Positions 18,012 to 27,675 of a stretch of 64,000 bases of DNA are shown one piece after another. Position 1 is the first letter of the stretch; the number at the start of each line of letters is the position of its first letter. The DNA comes from Ursus arctos (Eukaryota; Chordata; Mammalia; Carnivora; Ursidae), in NCBI RefSeq assembly GCF_023065955.2, contig NW_026622863.1:44560177-44624176 (forward strand). The letters run 5' to 3'. A program made the translations under genes and the position numbers. The notes below the pieces were generated by a model. That model was not told the DNA's origin. It worked only from the letters and a program-made list of their open reading frames with translations, and did no database searches.

Positions 18012-19843
18012 TTTGACAGCGAGCACAAGCCGGGGGAGCGACAGGCAGAGGGAGAGGGAGAAACAGGCTCCCCACTGAGCAAGGAGCCCGCAGAGCTTTA
18101 TCCCAGGACCCAGGAATCATGACCTGAGCTGAAGGCAGACACTTAAGCTACTGAGCCACCCAGGCACCCCTGCCCTTCTCCTTTCTAGCTCTTTCTCTGA
18201 CTCCATGGATTCACTAAGTCATTCATTTAGCACCTACCTTGGGCCAGGCCCTGTCCTTGGCACTAGGGACACAGCAGTGAATGAGAGAGATCTTTGGGGC
18301 TCTTGGGTGGCTCAGTTGGTTAAGCATCTGCCTTCCGCTCAGGTCATGATCCCAGGGTCCTGGGATCAAGCCTCACATCGGCATGGGGCTCCCTGCTTGT
18401 CTGGGAGTCTGTTCCCTCTCCCTCTGCCCCTCCCCATGCTCCTGCTCTCTCTCTTGCTTGCTCTCTCTCTCAAATAAACACAATCTTTTTTTTTTTTTTT
18501 TAAGATTTCATTTATTTATTTGACAGAGAGACAGCCAGCGAGAGAGGGAACACAATCAGGGGGAGTGGGAGAGGAAGAAGCAGGCTCATAGCGGAGGAGC
18601 CTGACGTGGGGCTCGATCCCATAACGCCGGGATCACGCCCTGAGCAGAAGGCAGACGCTTAACGACTGAGCCACCCAGGTGCCCCATCAAATAAACAAAA
18701 TCTTAAAAAAAGAAAAAGAAAAAAGACAGAGATCTTTGTCCTCGTGGCACTAACATCCTGGTGTGGAGGGGGCAGGACGAACATTAAATATGACACACTA
18801 TCTAGCATCTTAGAAGGTGATCGGTGTTAATGGCAGAAGGCAAGGAGGGGGGTCATAATTTTAGCTGGGGTGGTCAGGAAGGCCTTCCTGAGAAGGTGAT
18901 GTATGAGCAAAGACCTAAAGGAGGGGAGAGAAGGAGCCATTTAGATACCAGGGAAAGAGCATTCTGCAGAGGGAACAGACAGTGCGTAGGCCCTGAGGCA
19001 GGCATGCCTGGAGTATTGGAGGAGGAGCTCCAAGGTCCCTGTGGCTGGAGCAAAGTGGGCCAGGGGGAGAGTGGAGATGAGGCAGAGAAGTGATGGGGGC
19101 AGATCCAGTGGGGGCTTGTGGACCATGCAGAGGGCTGGATTTTGGCCCTGGGTGAGCTGTCATTATGGGAGGGTTCCCAGAAGGGGAGGGATGGGATCGG
19201 ATTCAGGTGTTCCCGGGCTCCCTCTGGGCTTGAGGAGATGCTGATACAGTGTCTTCCCTCCATCTCTCTCTGCCCTCCCTCCAGCGGCCTCTGAAGCTAT
19301 GGCCTTCGGGTAAGTCGTTTTCACTTTGGAGGTGGGGGGAGTGTAGGACGTGAAGTCTGGAAGGAGGTCCTGTTCCCCTCCCCCCAAGACCTGTGACCCC
19401 ATGATCCTGTGATCCCGCGACCCCATGATCCCATCTCCTCTCTGCAGTTCATTCTACTGAGAAAGAGTCTGGAGCAGCAATTTCCAAACCGTCTCCTCTT
19501 TGTGAGTGGCCTGGGGGAGAGGTGTGGTCGGGGCTCCGATCTCGGAGCAGAGGTCTCACCTTCCCCCAACCCCCAACATCCCCTCTCCAGCAGGAGGAAA
19601 GAGCTGCCCAGGCTACAGGGGAGTTTGAAGTGTTTGTGGATGGAAAACTAGTCCATTCAAAGAAGGTGATTCTGAGCAAAGGTCCCAGGCAGGGAGGGAC
19701 GGCAGTGCTGGGACCCCCCAGGGTGGGAGACTTACGTGTCCCCGCTCTTTCTCCTCTGTGCCCAGAAAGGTGATGGCTTTGTGGATGACGCCAGGCTGCA
19801 GAAAATTATGAGCATTATTGAGGAGGAGATCAGCAAAAGGTAG
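15851..19843 (+). CDS. SELENOV: Selenoprotein V (UGA-coded selenocysteine)
   Basis: Coding exons: 15851-17175, 19285-19309, 19448-19501, 19591-19665, 19766-19843 (TAG at 19841). TGA at 19292-19294 is read as selenocysteine in a Cys-Gly-Leu-Sec redox motif (residues 442-445; the Cys codon is split across the first intron). The predicted length is 518 residues against 346 in human. Residues 1 to about 303 are a Thr-Pro repeat, then a Pro-rich linker. The last ~85 residues are the thioredoxin-like SELENOW-type domain, with the typical 'ATGEFEVFV' strand. The start was chosen at the Met-Asn-Asn-Gln motif shared with human. Known SELENOV is mainly testicular and its exact reaction is unresolved; redox activity with glutathione or thioredoxin is inferred from the fold. 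Exon 4 has a CAG-CAG tandem acceptor. The SECIS is in a separate 3' exon at 23605. The oddities are repeat expansion and a non-canonical SECIS core. Confidence 0.93.
15896..16765 (+). repeat. Coding minisatellite of SELENOV (Thr-Pro repeat)
   Basis: Imperfect units built on 'ACCCCGACTCCCGTCC' and 'GCCTCGGCCTGGACC' repeat for about 870 bases and encode TPTPVxTPA.. blocks, with longer units such as [12 protein letters not shown] repeated several times. The unit length is a multiple of three, so the frame survives copy-number change. At least one antisense frame also remains open through it because of composition. Confidence 0.85.
17176..18204 (+). other. First part of SELENOV intron 1
   Basis: G-rich sequence follows the donor 'tggtgagtg', with a CpG-dense stretch near 17430-17530 ('gccgggccgggcattg'). 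The CAN-SINE at 17963-18170 lies in its 3' half. No other element is recognised. Confidence 0.5.
17963..18170 (-). repeat. CAN-SINE with (ATTT)n expansion
   Basis: 'aaaaaagattttatttattt' is extended by about ten ATTT units (17975-18014), then the SINE body, ending 'gagccacccaggcacccc'. Confidence 0.88.
18205..19200 (+). repeat. Old LINE-type repeat in SELENOV intron 1, split by SINEs
   Basis: 'gggccaggccctgtccttggc', 'gacacagcagtgaatgagag', then after the SINEs 'gaaggccttcctgagaagg', 'caaagacctaaaggagggg', 'cctggagtattggagg', 'gatggggg...gcagatcc'. Same family as 8945-9740. Confidence 0.55.
18297..18715. repeat. CAN-SINE inserted into the tail of another CAN-SINE
   Basis: A plus-strand copy (18297-18486, then 18687-18715) is cut in its A-rich tail by a minus-strand younger copy (about 18487-18686, 'acgccgggatcacgccctgag' core). 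The tail sequence 'caaataaaca.aatctt' appears on both sides of the inner copy, as a target-site duplication would. Confidence 0.85.
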
Positions 19844-19940
19844 CAGGCAACTGGCTGGAGGTGAGGTGAAGGAGGTGAGGTCGGTGATGGAGGGGGGGCT
19901 GAGGGTGGCTGGCTGGGCGGGGGGCGGGGCACTGTCTTGA

Positions 19941-20125
19941 TGACGATGGCACTCTAGTCCCAGTCCTAACTCAGCCCGTCCTCCCTGTTCAGATCAGGAC
20001 AGGTCAGCTACACCCTTTTCTGAACCTCAGTTTCGTCGTCTGTAAAATGGATTTGTTGAGATGCTTCCAGGGGTCGCCTCACATAACGTAATAAATTTAC
20101 ATGGCTCAGAGAAGGCTCCATGGAT
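19941..20125 (+). repeat. MIR element in SELENOV intron 5
   Basis: 'tgaacctcagtttcgtcgtc', 'tgtaaaatgga', then 'cataacgtaataaatttac' follow the MIR order. Confidence 0.7.
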
Positions 20126-20176
20126 GTCAGCTACATTTTTAAAAAATTTTTATTATTTTTATTTTTATTTTTTTAT

Positions 20177-20580
20177 TTTTTTTTTAAAGATTTTATTTAT
20201 TTATTTGACAGAGATAGAGACAGCCAGCAAGAGAGGGAACACAAGCAGGGGGAGTGGGAGAGGAAGAAGCAGGCTCCCAGCGGAGGAGCCTGATGTGGGG
20301 CTCGATCCCACAACGCTGGGATCATGCCCTGAGCTGAAGGCAGACGCCCAACCGCTGTGCCACCCAGGCGCCCCTATTTTTATTTTTTAAAAATATTTTA
20401 TTTATTTATTCGACAGAGATAGAGACAGCCAGCGAGAGAGGGAGCACAAGCAGGGGGAGTGGGAGAGGAAGAAGCAGGCTCTTAGCGGAGGAGCCTAATG
20501 TGGGGCTCGATCCCATAATGCCGGGATCACGCCCTGAGCCGAAGGCAGAGGCTTAACCGCTGTGCCACCCAGGCGCCCCC
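20177..20580 (-). repeat. Two young-type CAN-SINEs in tandem
   Basis: Copies at about 20177-20375 and 20385-20580, both with 'gacagagatagagacagcc' and a 'ggatcatgccctgag' / 'ggatcacgccctgag' core. They are very similar to each other. Confidence 0.9.
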
Positions 20581-20639
20581 ATTTTTTTTTTTTTTAAAGA
20601 GCTTTAGATTTTTTTTCTTAGCTTTTAGTTGTAAAGCTA

Positions 20640-20835
20640 CACTATCCAATAACAGCCCACGCGGCTTTGCAGTTTGCAACTAATTAAAATGAAATACAAT
20701 AAAAACTCCGTTATTAGTCACACTGGCCACATTTCAAGTGCTCTACAGCCACATGTGGCTACTGGACTGGACAGTGCAGATGCCGGACATGGAATCCGTC
20801 GTTGCAGAAAGTTCCATTGCCAACGTTGTTTGAAG
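20640..20835. repeat. DNA-transposon-like repeat ('ccacatgtggct' family), copy 1
   Basis: 'acactatccaataacagccc', 'gccacatttcaagtgctcta', 'agccacatgtggctactgg' and 'gttgcagaaagttcc' match a palindromic non-autonomous DNA repeat of mammals. Other copies are at 52665-52880 and 60280-60590. Confidence 0.55.
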
Positions 20836-20924
20836 GTATTAAAGCATATACACAATAATTTATTTGCCACCAATACTGGATTTTATTTATTTGCCACTGA
20901 CACTGGATTTTTATTTTTTATTCA

Positions 20925-21030
20925 TTTAAAAAATTAATTTACATAATCTCTACACCCAACATAGGGCTCGAACTCACAACCCCGAGATCAAGAGTCACAT
21001 GGTCTTCTGACTGAGCCAGCCAGGTGCCCC
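20925..21030 (-). repeat. Short tRNA-only CAN-SINE
   Basis: 'cataatctctacacccaacatag', 'cgaactcacaaccccgagatc', 'gagccagccaggtgcccc'. Confidence 0.8.
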
Positions 21031-21314
21031 ATTTTCTAGACTTTTACATAAATGGAGGTTATAACGTTTTCAAACATTTTTGGTGAAAATTTTTAGACAT
21101 ATATACTAGTTGAAAGACTAGCATAATGAGCCCCATGTTCTCATCAACCAGGTCTACTATGACCAACTCCATCTATTTTCCTTCCTGCCATTTTTTTTTT
21201 TTTTTTGGCACAGCAGTATTTGAAGGAATATTTTAGATCTCATGTTATTCCACCTGTGAGTACTTCAGTATGCATCTCTAATAAATAAGTTTTTAAAACA
21301 GAAGTACAAGTCTA

Positions 21315-21513
21315 GGGGCGCCTGGGTAGTACAGTCATTAAGCATCTGCCTTCGGCTCAGGGCATGATCCTGGCGTTCCGGGATCGAGTCCCACATCGGG
21401 CTCCTCTGCTGGGAGCCTGCTTCTTCCTCTCCCTCTCCCCTGCTGCGTTCCCTCTCTCGCTGGCTGTCTCTCTGTCACATAAATAAATAAAATCTTAAAA
21501 AAAAAAAAAAAGT
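21315..21513 (+). repeat. Young-type CAN-SINE
   Basis: 'ggggcgcctgggtagtacag' head, 'catgatcctggcgttccgg' core, 'aaataaataaaatctt' plus a long A-run. Confidence 0.9.
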
Positions 21514-21556
21514 ACAAGTCTATTCTCACACCCGACAAAAATTTTATTTATTTATT

Positions 21557-21857
21557 TTTAAGATTTTATTTATTTATTCGACAGAGATAGAGACAGCCAG
21601 CGAGAGAGGGAACACAAGCAGGGGGAGTGGGAGAGGAAGAAGCAGGCTCCCTGCAGAGGAGCCTGATGTGGGGCTCAATCCCAGAACGCCAGGATCACGC
21701 CCTGAGCCGAAGGCAGACGCTTAACGACTGAGTCACCCAGGCGCCCCTATTTTATTTATTTTGAAGTAGGCTCCACGCCCAACATGGGGCTTGAACTCAC
21801 AACTCTGAGATCAAGAGTCGCACGCTCTATCAACTGAATCAGCCAGCACCCTGCCCC
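21557..21857 (-). repeat. Young-type CAN-SINE next to a short tRNA-only CAN-SINE
   Basis: The long copy (21557-21747) ends 'gtcacccaggcgcccc'. It is followed by a short copy (21748-21857, 'gaagtaggctccacgcccaac') with a damaged end. Confidence 0.85.
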
Positions 21858-22109
21858 CCCAACAAAAATTTTAAAATGTCTTCATGGCATCTAATACCCC
21901 TCAAGTGTCTCAAAAATATCTTTTTAGAGGTGGTTTGGGAATCAGGATCCAGACAATGTTCACATGGTATATTAGCTGTTTTTTAAAAAATTACAAACAG
22001 GATTTTTGGAATCCTTGCTATGTGCCAGGCTCTTAGTAGGTCTGTTTTCAAGCAGCCATGCAGGGGGTGGGGGCAGGGGTTAGAGGAGAGGTCTGTTTCT
22101 CACACCTCC

Positions 22110-22640
22110 CAATAAGCATAGTGGTTATGCATGCAGCTTCCAGGGTCACAGAGACTTAGGTTCAAACCCTGGACCCACCAGCCACACAAGGCTGAAGTGG
22201 ATGATGGTAGGTGTTGTGAGTTAAAGGCCCGTGAAAACCCTTTTTCAATAAGTGACAGCTGCTGTTTATCGGAGGAAGTCATGACTGTTCTTACTGCAGC
22301 AGAGAACCCGGTTCAAATTGGCTTAAGAAAAAAATTGGCTCATGAGAGTAAAAGTCTAGAGGCTAATTAGCCTTGGTCATGGTTTGATCCAGGCACCAAA
22401 ACGTTGTCATGGGGAATCTGACTCTCCCTTACTTGCTGTTCTGGTTTTTTCCTGGGCTAACTTTATTCTCGGACAGGCTCCCCCTCCTGGTGGCATAAAT
22501 CCTGAAGAAAGTTCCCATTGGCCTGGATTAGGTCACGTGGTCACCCCTGAACCAATCACCGAGGCCCGAGGGAACACAGTGCTCTCACTGGCCAATCTTG
22601 AGTCATGTGGCCATTCCCGTAGCTGGGGATGCAGTTGGTC
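22110..22640 (+). repeat. MIR fragment and old interspersed repeat
   Basis: About 22110-22190 is a MIR head ('ggttcaaaccctggacccacc'). About 22285-22640 matches the family at 12185 ('ggttcaaattggcttaag', 'aattggctcatgagag', 'ggattaggtcacgtggtcacc', 'tgaaccaatcaccgaggcc'). Confidence 0.55.
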
Positions 22641-22729
22641 CCCCTAAAGCACGTGGGGAGGGTGGATAACCCAGGAGAGCGTCGAGTGGACCAGAGTGAC
22701 AGGCAACGGGGGATGGACAACGGTTAAGT

Positions 22730-23510
22730 CAGTGTTGTCTGGCTTCGAATCCCAGCTCTGCTATTTACTGGCTGTGTGACTTAAGGCAAATACCTTCATC
22801 GCTCTCTGCCTCCGTTGCCTCCACTGTAAAGCAGAAACGATGAGCCTTTACCTCCGTGGATTTCATTTTACTCAACAGATATTTCTGAGTACCTCCTATG
22901 TGTTGGATATTGTTCTAGGTCCTGGAGATGATACGACAGTGAGCAGAACAGATAGGAACCCCTCCCCTGGCGAGGCTGATAGTCCAGTGTTGGGGACAGT
23001 GAGCAAGACACAAGGCAAACAGAAAATGAAAATAAGTGGTGAGAAGAGAATAAAGCAGGGAAGGAGTGGGGGAGTGCTGGGAGTTTTTTGCAACCCTGAA
23101 CTGGGTGGTCGGAAAGACCTTATTGAGAAGATGGTATTTAAACACTTGAGGGGCGCCTGGGTGGTTGAGGGTCTGCCTTTGGCTCAGGTGGTGATAATGG
23201 GGTCCTGGGATCAAGCCCCATGTGGGCTCTCTGCTCAGCGGGGAGCCTGCTTCTCCCTCTCCCTCTGCCCCTACACCCCCCCCCCCCCTCGGGATCTATC
23301 TTTCTCTTTATCAAAAAAAAAAAAATCTTCTAAAAATCTTAAACACTTGAAAGAAGTAAGGGATTGAACTATGTGGATATCTGGGGGAAAGTATTCTAGG
23401 CAGAGGGTGCTGCAAGTACAAATGGCCTGTGGTAGGTGTTTGGCGTGTTTGAGAAATGGCAAGGAGACTCCAGTGGGGAGAATTAGGATGGTGCCTGACA
23501 CATAATAAAC
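22730..23510 (+). repeat. MIR, then old LINE-type repeat split by a CAN-SINE
   Basis: 22730-22845 is MIR ('ggcttcgaatcccagctctgc', 'ggctgtgtgacttaaggc'). 22860-23510 is the recurring LINE-type repeat ('gatattgttctaggtcctgg', 'aaagacc', 'ggcgtgtttgagaaatggc'). A CAN-SINE (about 23150-23340, +) interrupts it. Confidence 0.65.
23150..23340 (+). repeat. CAN-SINE in SELENOV intron 5
   Basis: 'gaggggcgcctgggtggttg' head, C-run (about 23276-23288), A-run end. Confidence 0.85.
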
Positions 23511-23604
23511 CCTAATATAAATGCTATTTTTTAAATGGAGTTATTATTTTAAATAACAGCTATTTATTGTATTTTAGGAAATGTTCTCTCTTTCTCTATT
23601 TCAG

Positions 23605-23690
23605 GAGCCTCAGCAGGATGCCGGGAAGGACTGAAATATTGCCAAGTCAGGTCCTTTTCTGATGGTGGCTGGGGCTGGGGTGGGTCAGGG
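23605..23690 (+). other. SELENOV: Terminal 3' UTR exon of SELENOV (5' part)
   Basis: The exon 5 stop at 19841 is followed by a strong donor 'ctggag|gtgagg' (19860|19861). The matching acceptor 'tctatttcag' at 23604 opens this exon, which carries the SECIS. The stop is about 17-20 bases before the junction, so it would not by itself trigger nonsense-mediated decay. I cannot see a clear polyadenylation signal, so the 3' end is open. Confidence 0.7.
23608..23674 (+). promoter_or_regulatory. SECIS element of SELENOV, with AUGC in place of AUGA
   Basis: Helix I: CCTCAGC (23608-23614) pairs with GCTGGGG (23668-23674). 5' core: ATGC at 23618-23621. Helix II: GGAAGGAC with GTCCTTTTC side (about 23624-23631 / 23650-23659). 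The apical loop starts with AAA (23633-23635), 12 bases after the core, which is the canonical spacing. 3' core: TGAT at 23660-23663. A SECIS recruits SBP2 and the Sec-specific elongation factor so that UGA is read as Sec. The canonical 5' core is AUGA; the last A here is C, replacing one of the two G.A pairs by C-G. Confidence 0.75.
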
Positions 23691-24039
23691 AGGGGAACAG
23701 GGAAATACATACAGTCTGCCTCCCTGTGTTCTGGTCTGACGGCGTCTAATGTTGGCCCACCGTCTCCCGAGGTCTGTGGCAGTCACCTGCTCCTGGGCTC
23801 CCAGCATCGCCAAAGGTCTGGACTGGGAGATGGGGCTGTGGGGGAAGAGAGGGCAGCTTTGAAGAGAAGCCTCGGCCCATTGCTCCCCAGATTTGCTCCT
23901 GGTCATCTAGCCTCCTGTCCTAGAATTCCAGTGTTGGGAGGGGTCTCAGGAACCTGGGGGGAGGGCATCTGTGGATTCATGGGACATCGACGGGCCCCCT
24001 GCTCTGCACCTGGGCATGAGCCAAGAGGTCACTGCAAGA

Positions 24040-24190
24040 TGTGGGAGTCAGACCTTTACTACGTTGTTGCTGTGACCTCCAATAAGGGACACTCTGTCTG
24101 GGAGCCTCAATTTCTTCCTCTGTAAAATGGGTGTCATTAACACTGTTTAACCATGGAGTTCTCAAGGCCTGGCACGGAATAAGGAGGTTT
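24040..24190 (+). repeat. MIR element
   Basis: 'agcctcaatttcttcctctg', 'taaaatgggtgtcattaac', 'aaggcctggcacggaataagg'. Confidence 0.75.
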
Positions 24191-24214
24191 CAGCTGGGGT
24201 GCTCTTCTCTAACA

Positions 24215-24430
24215 GCAAACCAGACCCCCAGTGGCTCACACAACAGGACAAGTAAATTGTTTTTCCTGTGAACTGGGAGGAGGGGGCTGGAGTTGGCTGG
24301 CTGCCCAATGGTGCCATCAGGGACCTAGAGTTCGTCTCTGTTTCTTTTCTGCCACAAAAAGAAGTGTTGGCTTTGGGGCTCCACGTCTGGGGCTTTGGGG
24401 CTCACACACGTTGTTTCATTGATGCGCCTC
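24215..24430 (+). repeat. Old interspersed repeat, possible copy of the 12185 family
   Basis: 'ctctaacagcaaaccagaccc' and 'cagtggctcacacaacagg' resemble the start of the family seen at 12185 and 22285. Strongly diverged. Confidence 0.35.
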
Positions 24431-24609
24431 TACACGTTATGTCTGGATTCCTGACAGAAAAGGGTTGAGTAAGGAAGGACATGCCTGCTGGCTCACTCTT
24501 TTTTTTATCAGGGAGGCAAACGTTTCCTGGGAGCCCCACCCAGTCTTCTGCTGCTGCCCCTCAGCCCTGCCTCTGCGCCCCCCCCCTCCTCCAGCTTGCC
24601 GGTGGTCTG

Positions 24610-24830
24610 CTACCTTCCCCTGATCTCCTCATTGATAATGCTCGCAATTTTGTGCAGCCTGGCCTCATCCCCCAAACGTTTCTGGGCACAGAGGTGAAAG
24701 AGTGCGGACGTGTAGGGGTCCCCCCCATCCCAGCACCGCCCTCTCGCGATGTCAGAATCCCCTTCTTCGAATGGACCGGCTGTCCCTTCACAAACACTTC
24801 GCACTCCCCCGTAGGCTGGGCGGGGCCTGC
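24610..24830 (-). pseudogene. Inverted partial copy of SELENOV exons 4 and 5
   Basis: On the minus strand, 24829-24762 reads like SELENOV exon 4 (Gln-Pro-Thr-Gly-Glu-Cys-Glu-Val-Phe-Val-Lys ... His-Ser-Lys-Lys). 24682-24610 reads like exon 5 (Gly-Asp-Glu-Ala-Arg-Leu-His-Lys-Ile-Ala-Ser-Ile-Ile-Asn-Glu-Glu-Ile) and ends in TAG. The short intron between them is retained, and similarity runs into intron 3 and past the stop, so this is a genomic duplicate and not a retrocopy. The exon 4 donor GT is changed to GG, exon 5 has lost two codons, and no exon with the Cys-x-x-Sec motif is found further along the minus strand. It is closer to SELENOV than to SELENOW. Likely a dead fragment. Confidence 0.8.
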
Positions 24831-25090
24831 GGAGGGCACGTTGGCGGCGGGGGAGGCTGAGAGCCCCGTGCGTCTCGAGCGAGCGCCAGAGCGATGCGTG
24901 CAGCGCAGGCGCCTAACGGCAGCTGCCGCGGCACACAGGTGGCTACGCGCTGGCGGCTGGAGACACGGATCAGACAGGCCGCCGGGCCTTCGAGTGCCGC
25001 TCCGCACCTTCCCCGGGGGCTGGACTCTTCCTATCCCGACAGTGATTAGCAGGGGCAGGCCGTGGGGCCGACTGGAAGACCCCGAGCCTA
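24730..25090. promoter_or_regulatory. CpG-rich block over and beside the SELENOV fragment
   Basis: CpG-dense sequence ('gcgtctcgagcgagcgcc', 'gatgcgtgcagcgcaggcgcc', 'ggccgccgggccttcgag'). It could be an orphan CpG island. No promoter element or transcript is visible. Confidence 0.35.
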
Positions 25091-25322
25091 CTGGTTAAGA
25101 GCCCAGACCCGGGAGCCCAATCCCTGCCTGGATTCGAACCCCGGTTTTGCCACTTCCTAGCTCTGTCAAGTAACTTCACCTCCCTGTGCCTCAGTCGCTC
25201 CGACTGGAAAATGGGGAACGTCCTAGCACGGACGTCCTAGGGATGGTGAAAAGAGTCAGCAAGTTAAATACGTGAAAATCTCGGAAGAGCGCTTTCCCAG
25301 CACAGGAGCTCTGTGAATGTTA
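25089..25322 (+). repeat. Nearly full-length MIR
   Basis: 'ggttaagagcccagacccggg', 'tggattcgaaccccggttttg', 'cacctccctgtgcctcag', then the 3' part to 'gctctgtgaatgtta'. Confidence 0.85.
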
Positions 25323-26215
25323 AATCTCTCCGGGTGTATCTGCTTGCAGCACAGAGTCCTGCCCCTGTACCCAGAGAATCCGGGGCAGTCTGTCTGCAGA
25401 GCCCCGCATTGCTCACAACACTGTGTGGCCCAGGCACGAGCCTGAGAGGAAGGCGAAGTTCAAGACTGGTGCTTCAGTAAATTCAGAAAATTCTCATGCC
25501 GTCCACAACCCCGCACCCAGACACGAGGTGGCAACCATGAGAGACACCCTCCCAGCCCTTGTCCATCAAACTTGTACATCTCCCCACCTTCACTTATCCC
25601 CACCTGCCTCTTCCTGCACCAGCGATGAGATATGAGCTCTTCCGAGGTGGTAAAAGCCCCTGGTCTTGGGTTACCGTACAAAGAGGTTCCCCTCCTCTCC
25701 CCCTTTGATTTATACAGCACTTTCTGGTGACATCAGCACTCTGAGCTTGGTGTCTCCAGGCGCAAAATGAAAACGAAGACTTGACCATCCCAGCTGTGGC
25801 AGAGACCGCTAGACGTCCCTCATTATCTATCCTCCCCGACTTCCTGATAGTCGCCAGCCGAAGACTACATTTCCCAGCCTCCTTTGCCACTAAGTGTGGC
25901 CATATGACTAAGTTTGGACAGTAGGATATGAGAAAAAGTGATGTGTGCAGTTTTGGGACTGTGCCCTTAAGGGAAGGGGTGCCATTCAACCTGCTGCCCG
26001 GAATGTGGAATCAGATGGTGCGCCATCTTGATATGAGACAGGGAATGAGCCCAGGGGGCTTGGGTAGGGAGGATGGAGCAACAACAGGGAAGGGGCCTGG
26101 CTCCTTTGTAGACCTGCCTGAAATGGGCAGTTACGGAGGGAAAAGTAAGCTTCCTTGTTTAGGATGCTGTTATTTTGGGTCTCTGTCACATGCCGTCAAA
26201 CCTGAATCATAACAA
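25323..26215. other. Intergenic DNA with an old repeat at about 25840-26215
   Basis: 25323-25840 shows nothing I recognise. 25840-26215 ('tgccactaagtgtggccatatg', 'ttattttgggtctctgtcac', ending 'tgaatcataacaaa') looks like an old interspersed repeat, possibly LTR-type. Confidence 0.4.
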
Positions 26216-26367
26216 ATACCCCAGGACTGGGAGGATGTGAGGAGTGAGTGAGAGCCATGAGTGAGCCAGAGGGTTTAACTGTAGGGTTTGTTTTTTTTTT
26301 CCTGTGTCATAAGATAAATATGATAGGAAATCGTATTAAGGTACTAAATACTTTACTATTTATCTTT

Positions 26368-26575
26368 TATGGTAGGCAGAATTCTAAGGTGACCCCCAAT
26401 GACTCACACCTTCATATAATCCCCCTTCCCTTGAGTGTGGGCGAGACATGTGAATATGACGGGCTAGCTCTCCCGTGGCTATGCCACATTAAATGACAAA
26501 AAGGATTCTGGCCTGACTGTGAATTAGTCAAACCGGAGAGTACCCCAAGCAGGCCTGACATCAGACATGTGGGTT
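26368..26575 (+). repeat. MLT1-type LTR fragment
   Basis: 'ggtaggcagaattctaaggtg', 'cccttgagtgtgggcgagac', 'tgactgtgaattagtc' follow the 5' half of MaLR LTRs. No retroviral gene is present. Confidence 0.6.
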
Positions 26576-26599
26576 TTATCTACACCAGTAACCAACTCT

Positions 26600-27290
26600 C
26601 TGGACACCACCTGGGTGTCCTACAATTCAGTTCAGCGTTGACACTATCTCCTGGAGTTAGTGTCAGATCCCACAAGTGAAGGGCTTGGTCCCACAAGACT
26701 GCTCCCACCTCAGATGCCACTGAGAAGTCCCAGGTTGTCGCTGGCACTTCTGGCCAACTGGCTATAAATTCAGGGGTTCTCACAGCCCTTCCTCAAGTTT
26801 GACAATTCACCAGAATGACTCATAGAAAGGAGCAACCAACTGGAGGAGACACGGGGCACAGTATGCTGGAAGGGGCACAGAGCTCCCATGCCCTCTCTGG
26901 GTGCCCCCTGCTCCCAGCATCTCAGTGTATTCACCCACTTGGAATCTCTCCAAACTCTGGTTTAGGGGTTTTTATGACGATTTCCTTATGTAGACATGAC
27001 TGATCAAATCACTGGCCTTGGGTGATTAACTCAACCTCAGCCCCTCTCTCTTCCCCAGAGGCTGGGGGTGGGGCTGAAAGCTCTAAGCTTCTCATCAAGG
27101 CTTGGTCTTCTGGCAACAAGTTCTCATCCCAGAGCTATCTGTGGGGCCACCAAGAGTCACCTCATTAGAACAAAAATGCTCTGATCGCCCTTACCATTCA
27201 GGGAATCCCAGGTTTTGGGAGCTCTGTGCCAGGAACCAGGGACAAAGACCAAATATCTTGTTATACCATAAGGGCTATTTCTACTTTGAG
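26600..27290 (+). repeat. LTR-like element, family uncertain
   Basis: 'gggtttttatgacgatttcc', 'gctgggggtggggctgaaag', 'gtcacctcattagaacaaaa', 'gggacaaagaccaaatatc' are in the order of an old retroviral LTR. No internal genes are seen. Confidence 0.45.
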
Positions 27291-27675
27291 GTGGAAATGA
27301 TTCTCACCTGGGTGCTTGCTCCTGTTGCTGCCCCGTGGCGGCCCTGGAGACATCTCTGGAGACATTTCCTTGCAGAAAACAATAGGCATGCGTAAGTCCT
27401 GGTGGCAGGAGGAAATAGAAACCACTTAGTCGTTTATACTAGCTGGCTGAGAATGACCTACTTTCCTTTTTCTGGGTCGTCTTCTCAGTCCCTGAAGAAA
27501 ACAGAGCCTTACCCACGATCCTCGTTTCATCCAGTTTGGAGCTGGAAGTACCCATGCCATTTTTATTGGACACCCTACCCATGATCAGACGATCTGCAGG
27601 GGAGAATTTTTCCAAACCAGCCGAGTCTGGGACTCTGCTTGGAGATCATATATGCAGATTTTCATAAAAGAAAAC

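Noticed and set aside
21338..21538. Repeated small frames with '[16 protein letters not shown]' type peptides at many sites
   Set aside because: They are translations of the same CAN-SINE body, not genes.
24610..24830. A second functional SELENOV/SELENOW gene
   Set aside because: The donor is lost, exon 5 is shortened and no selenocysteine exon or SECIS is found on that strand.
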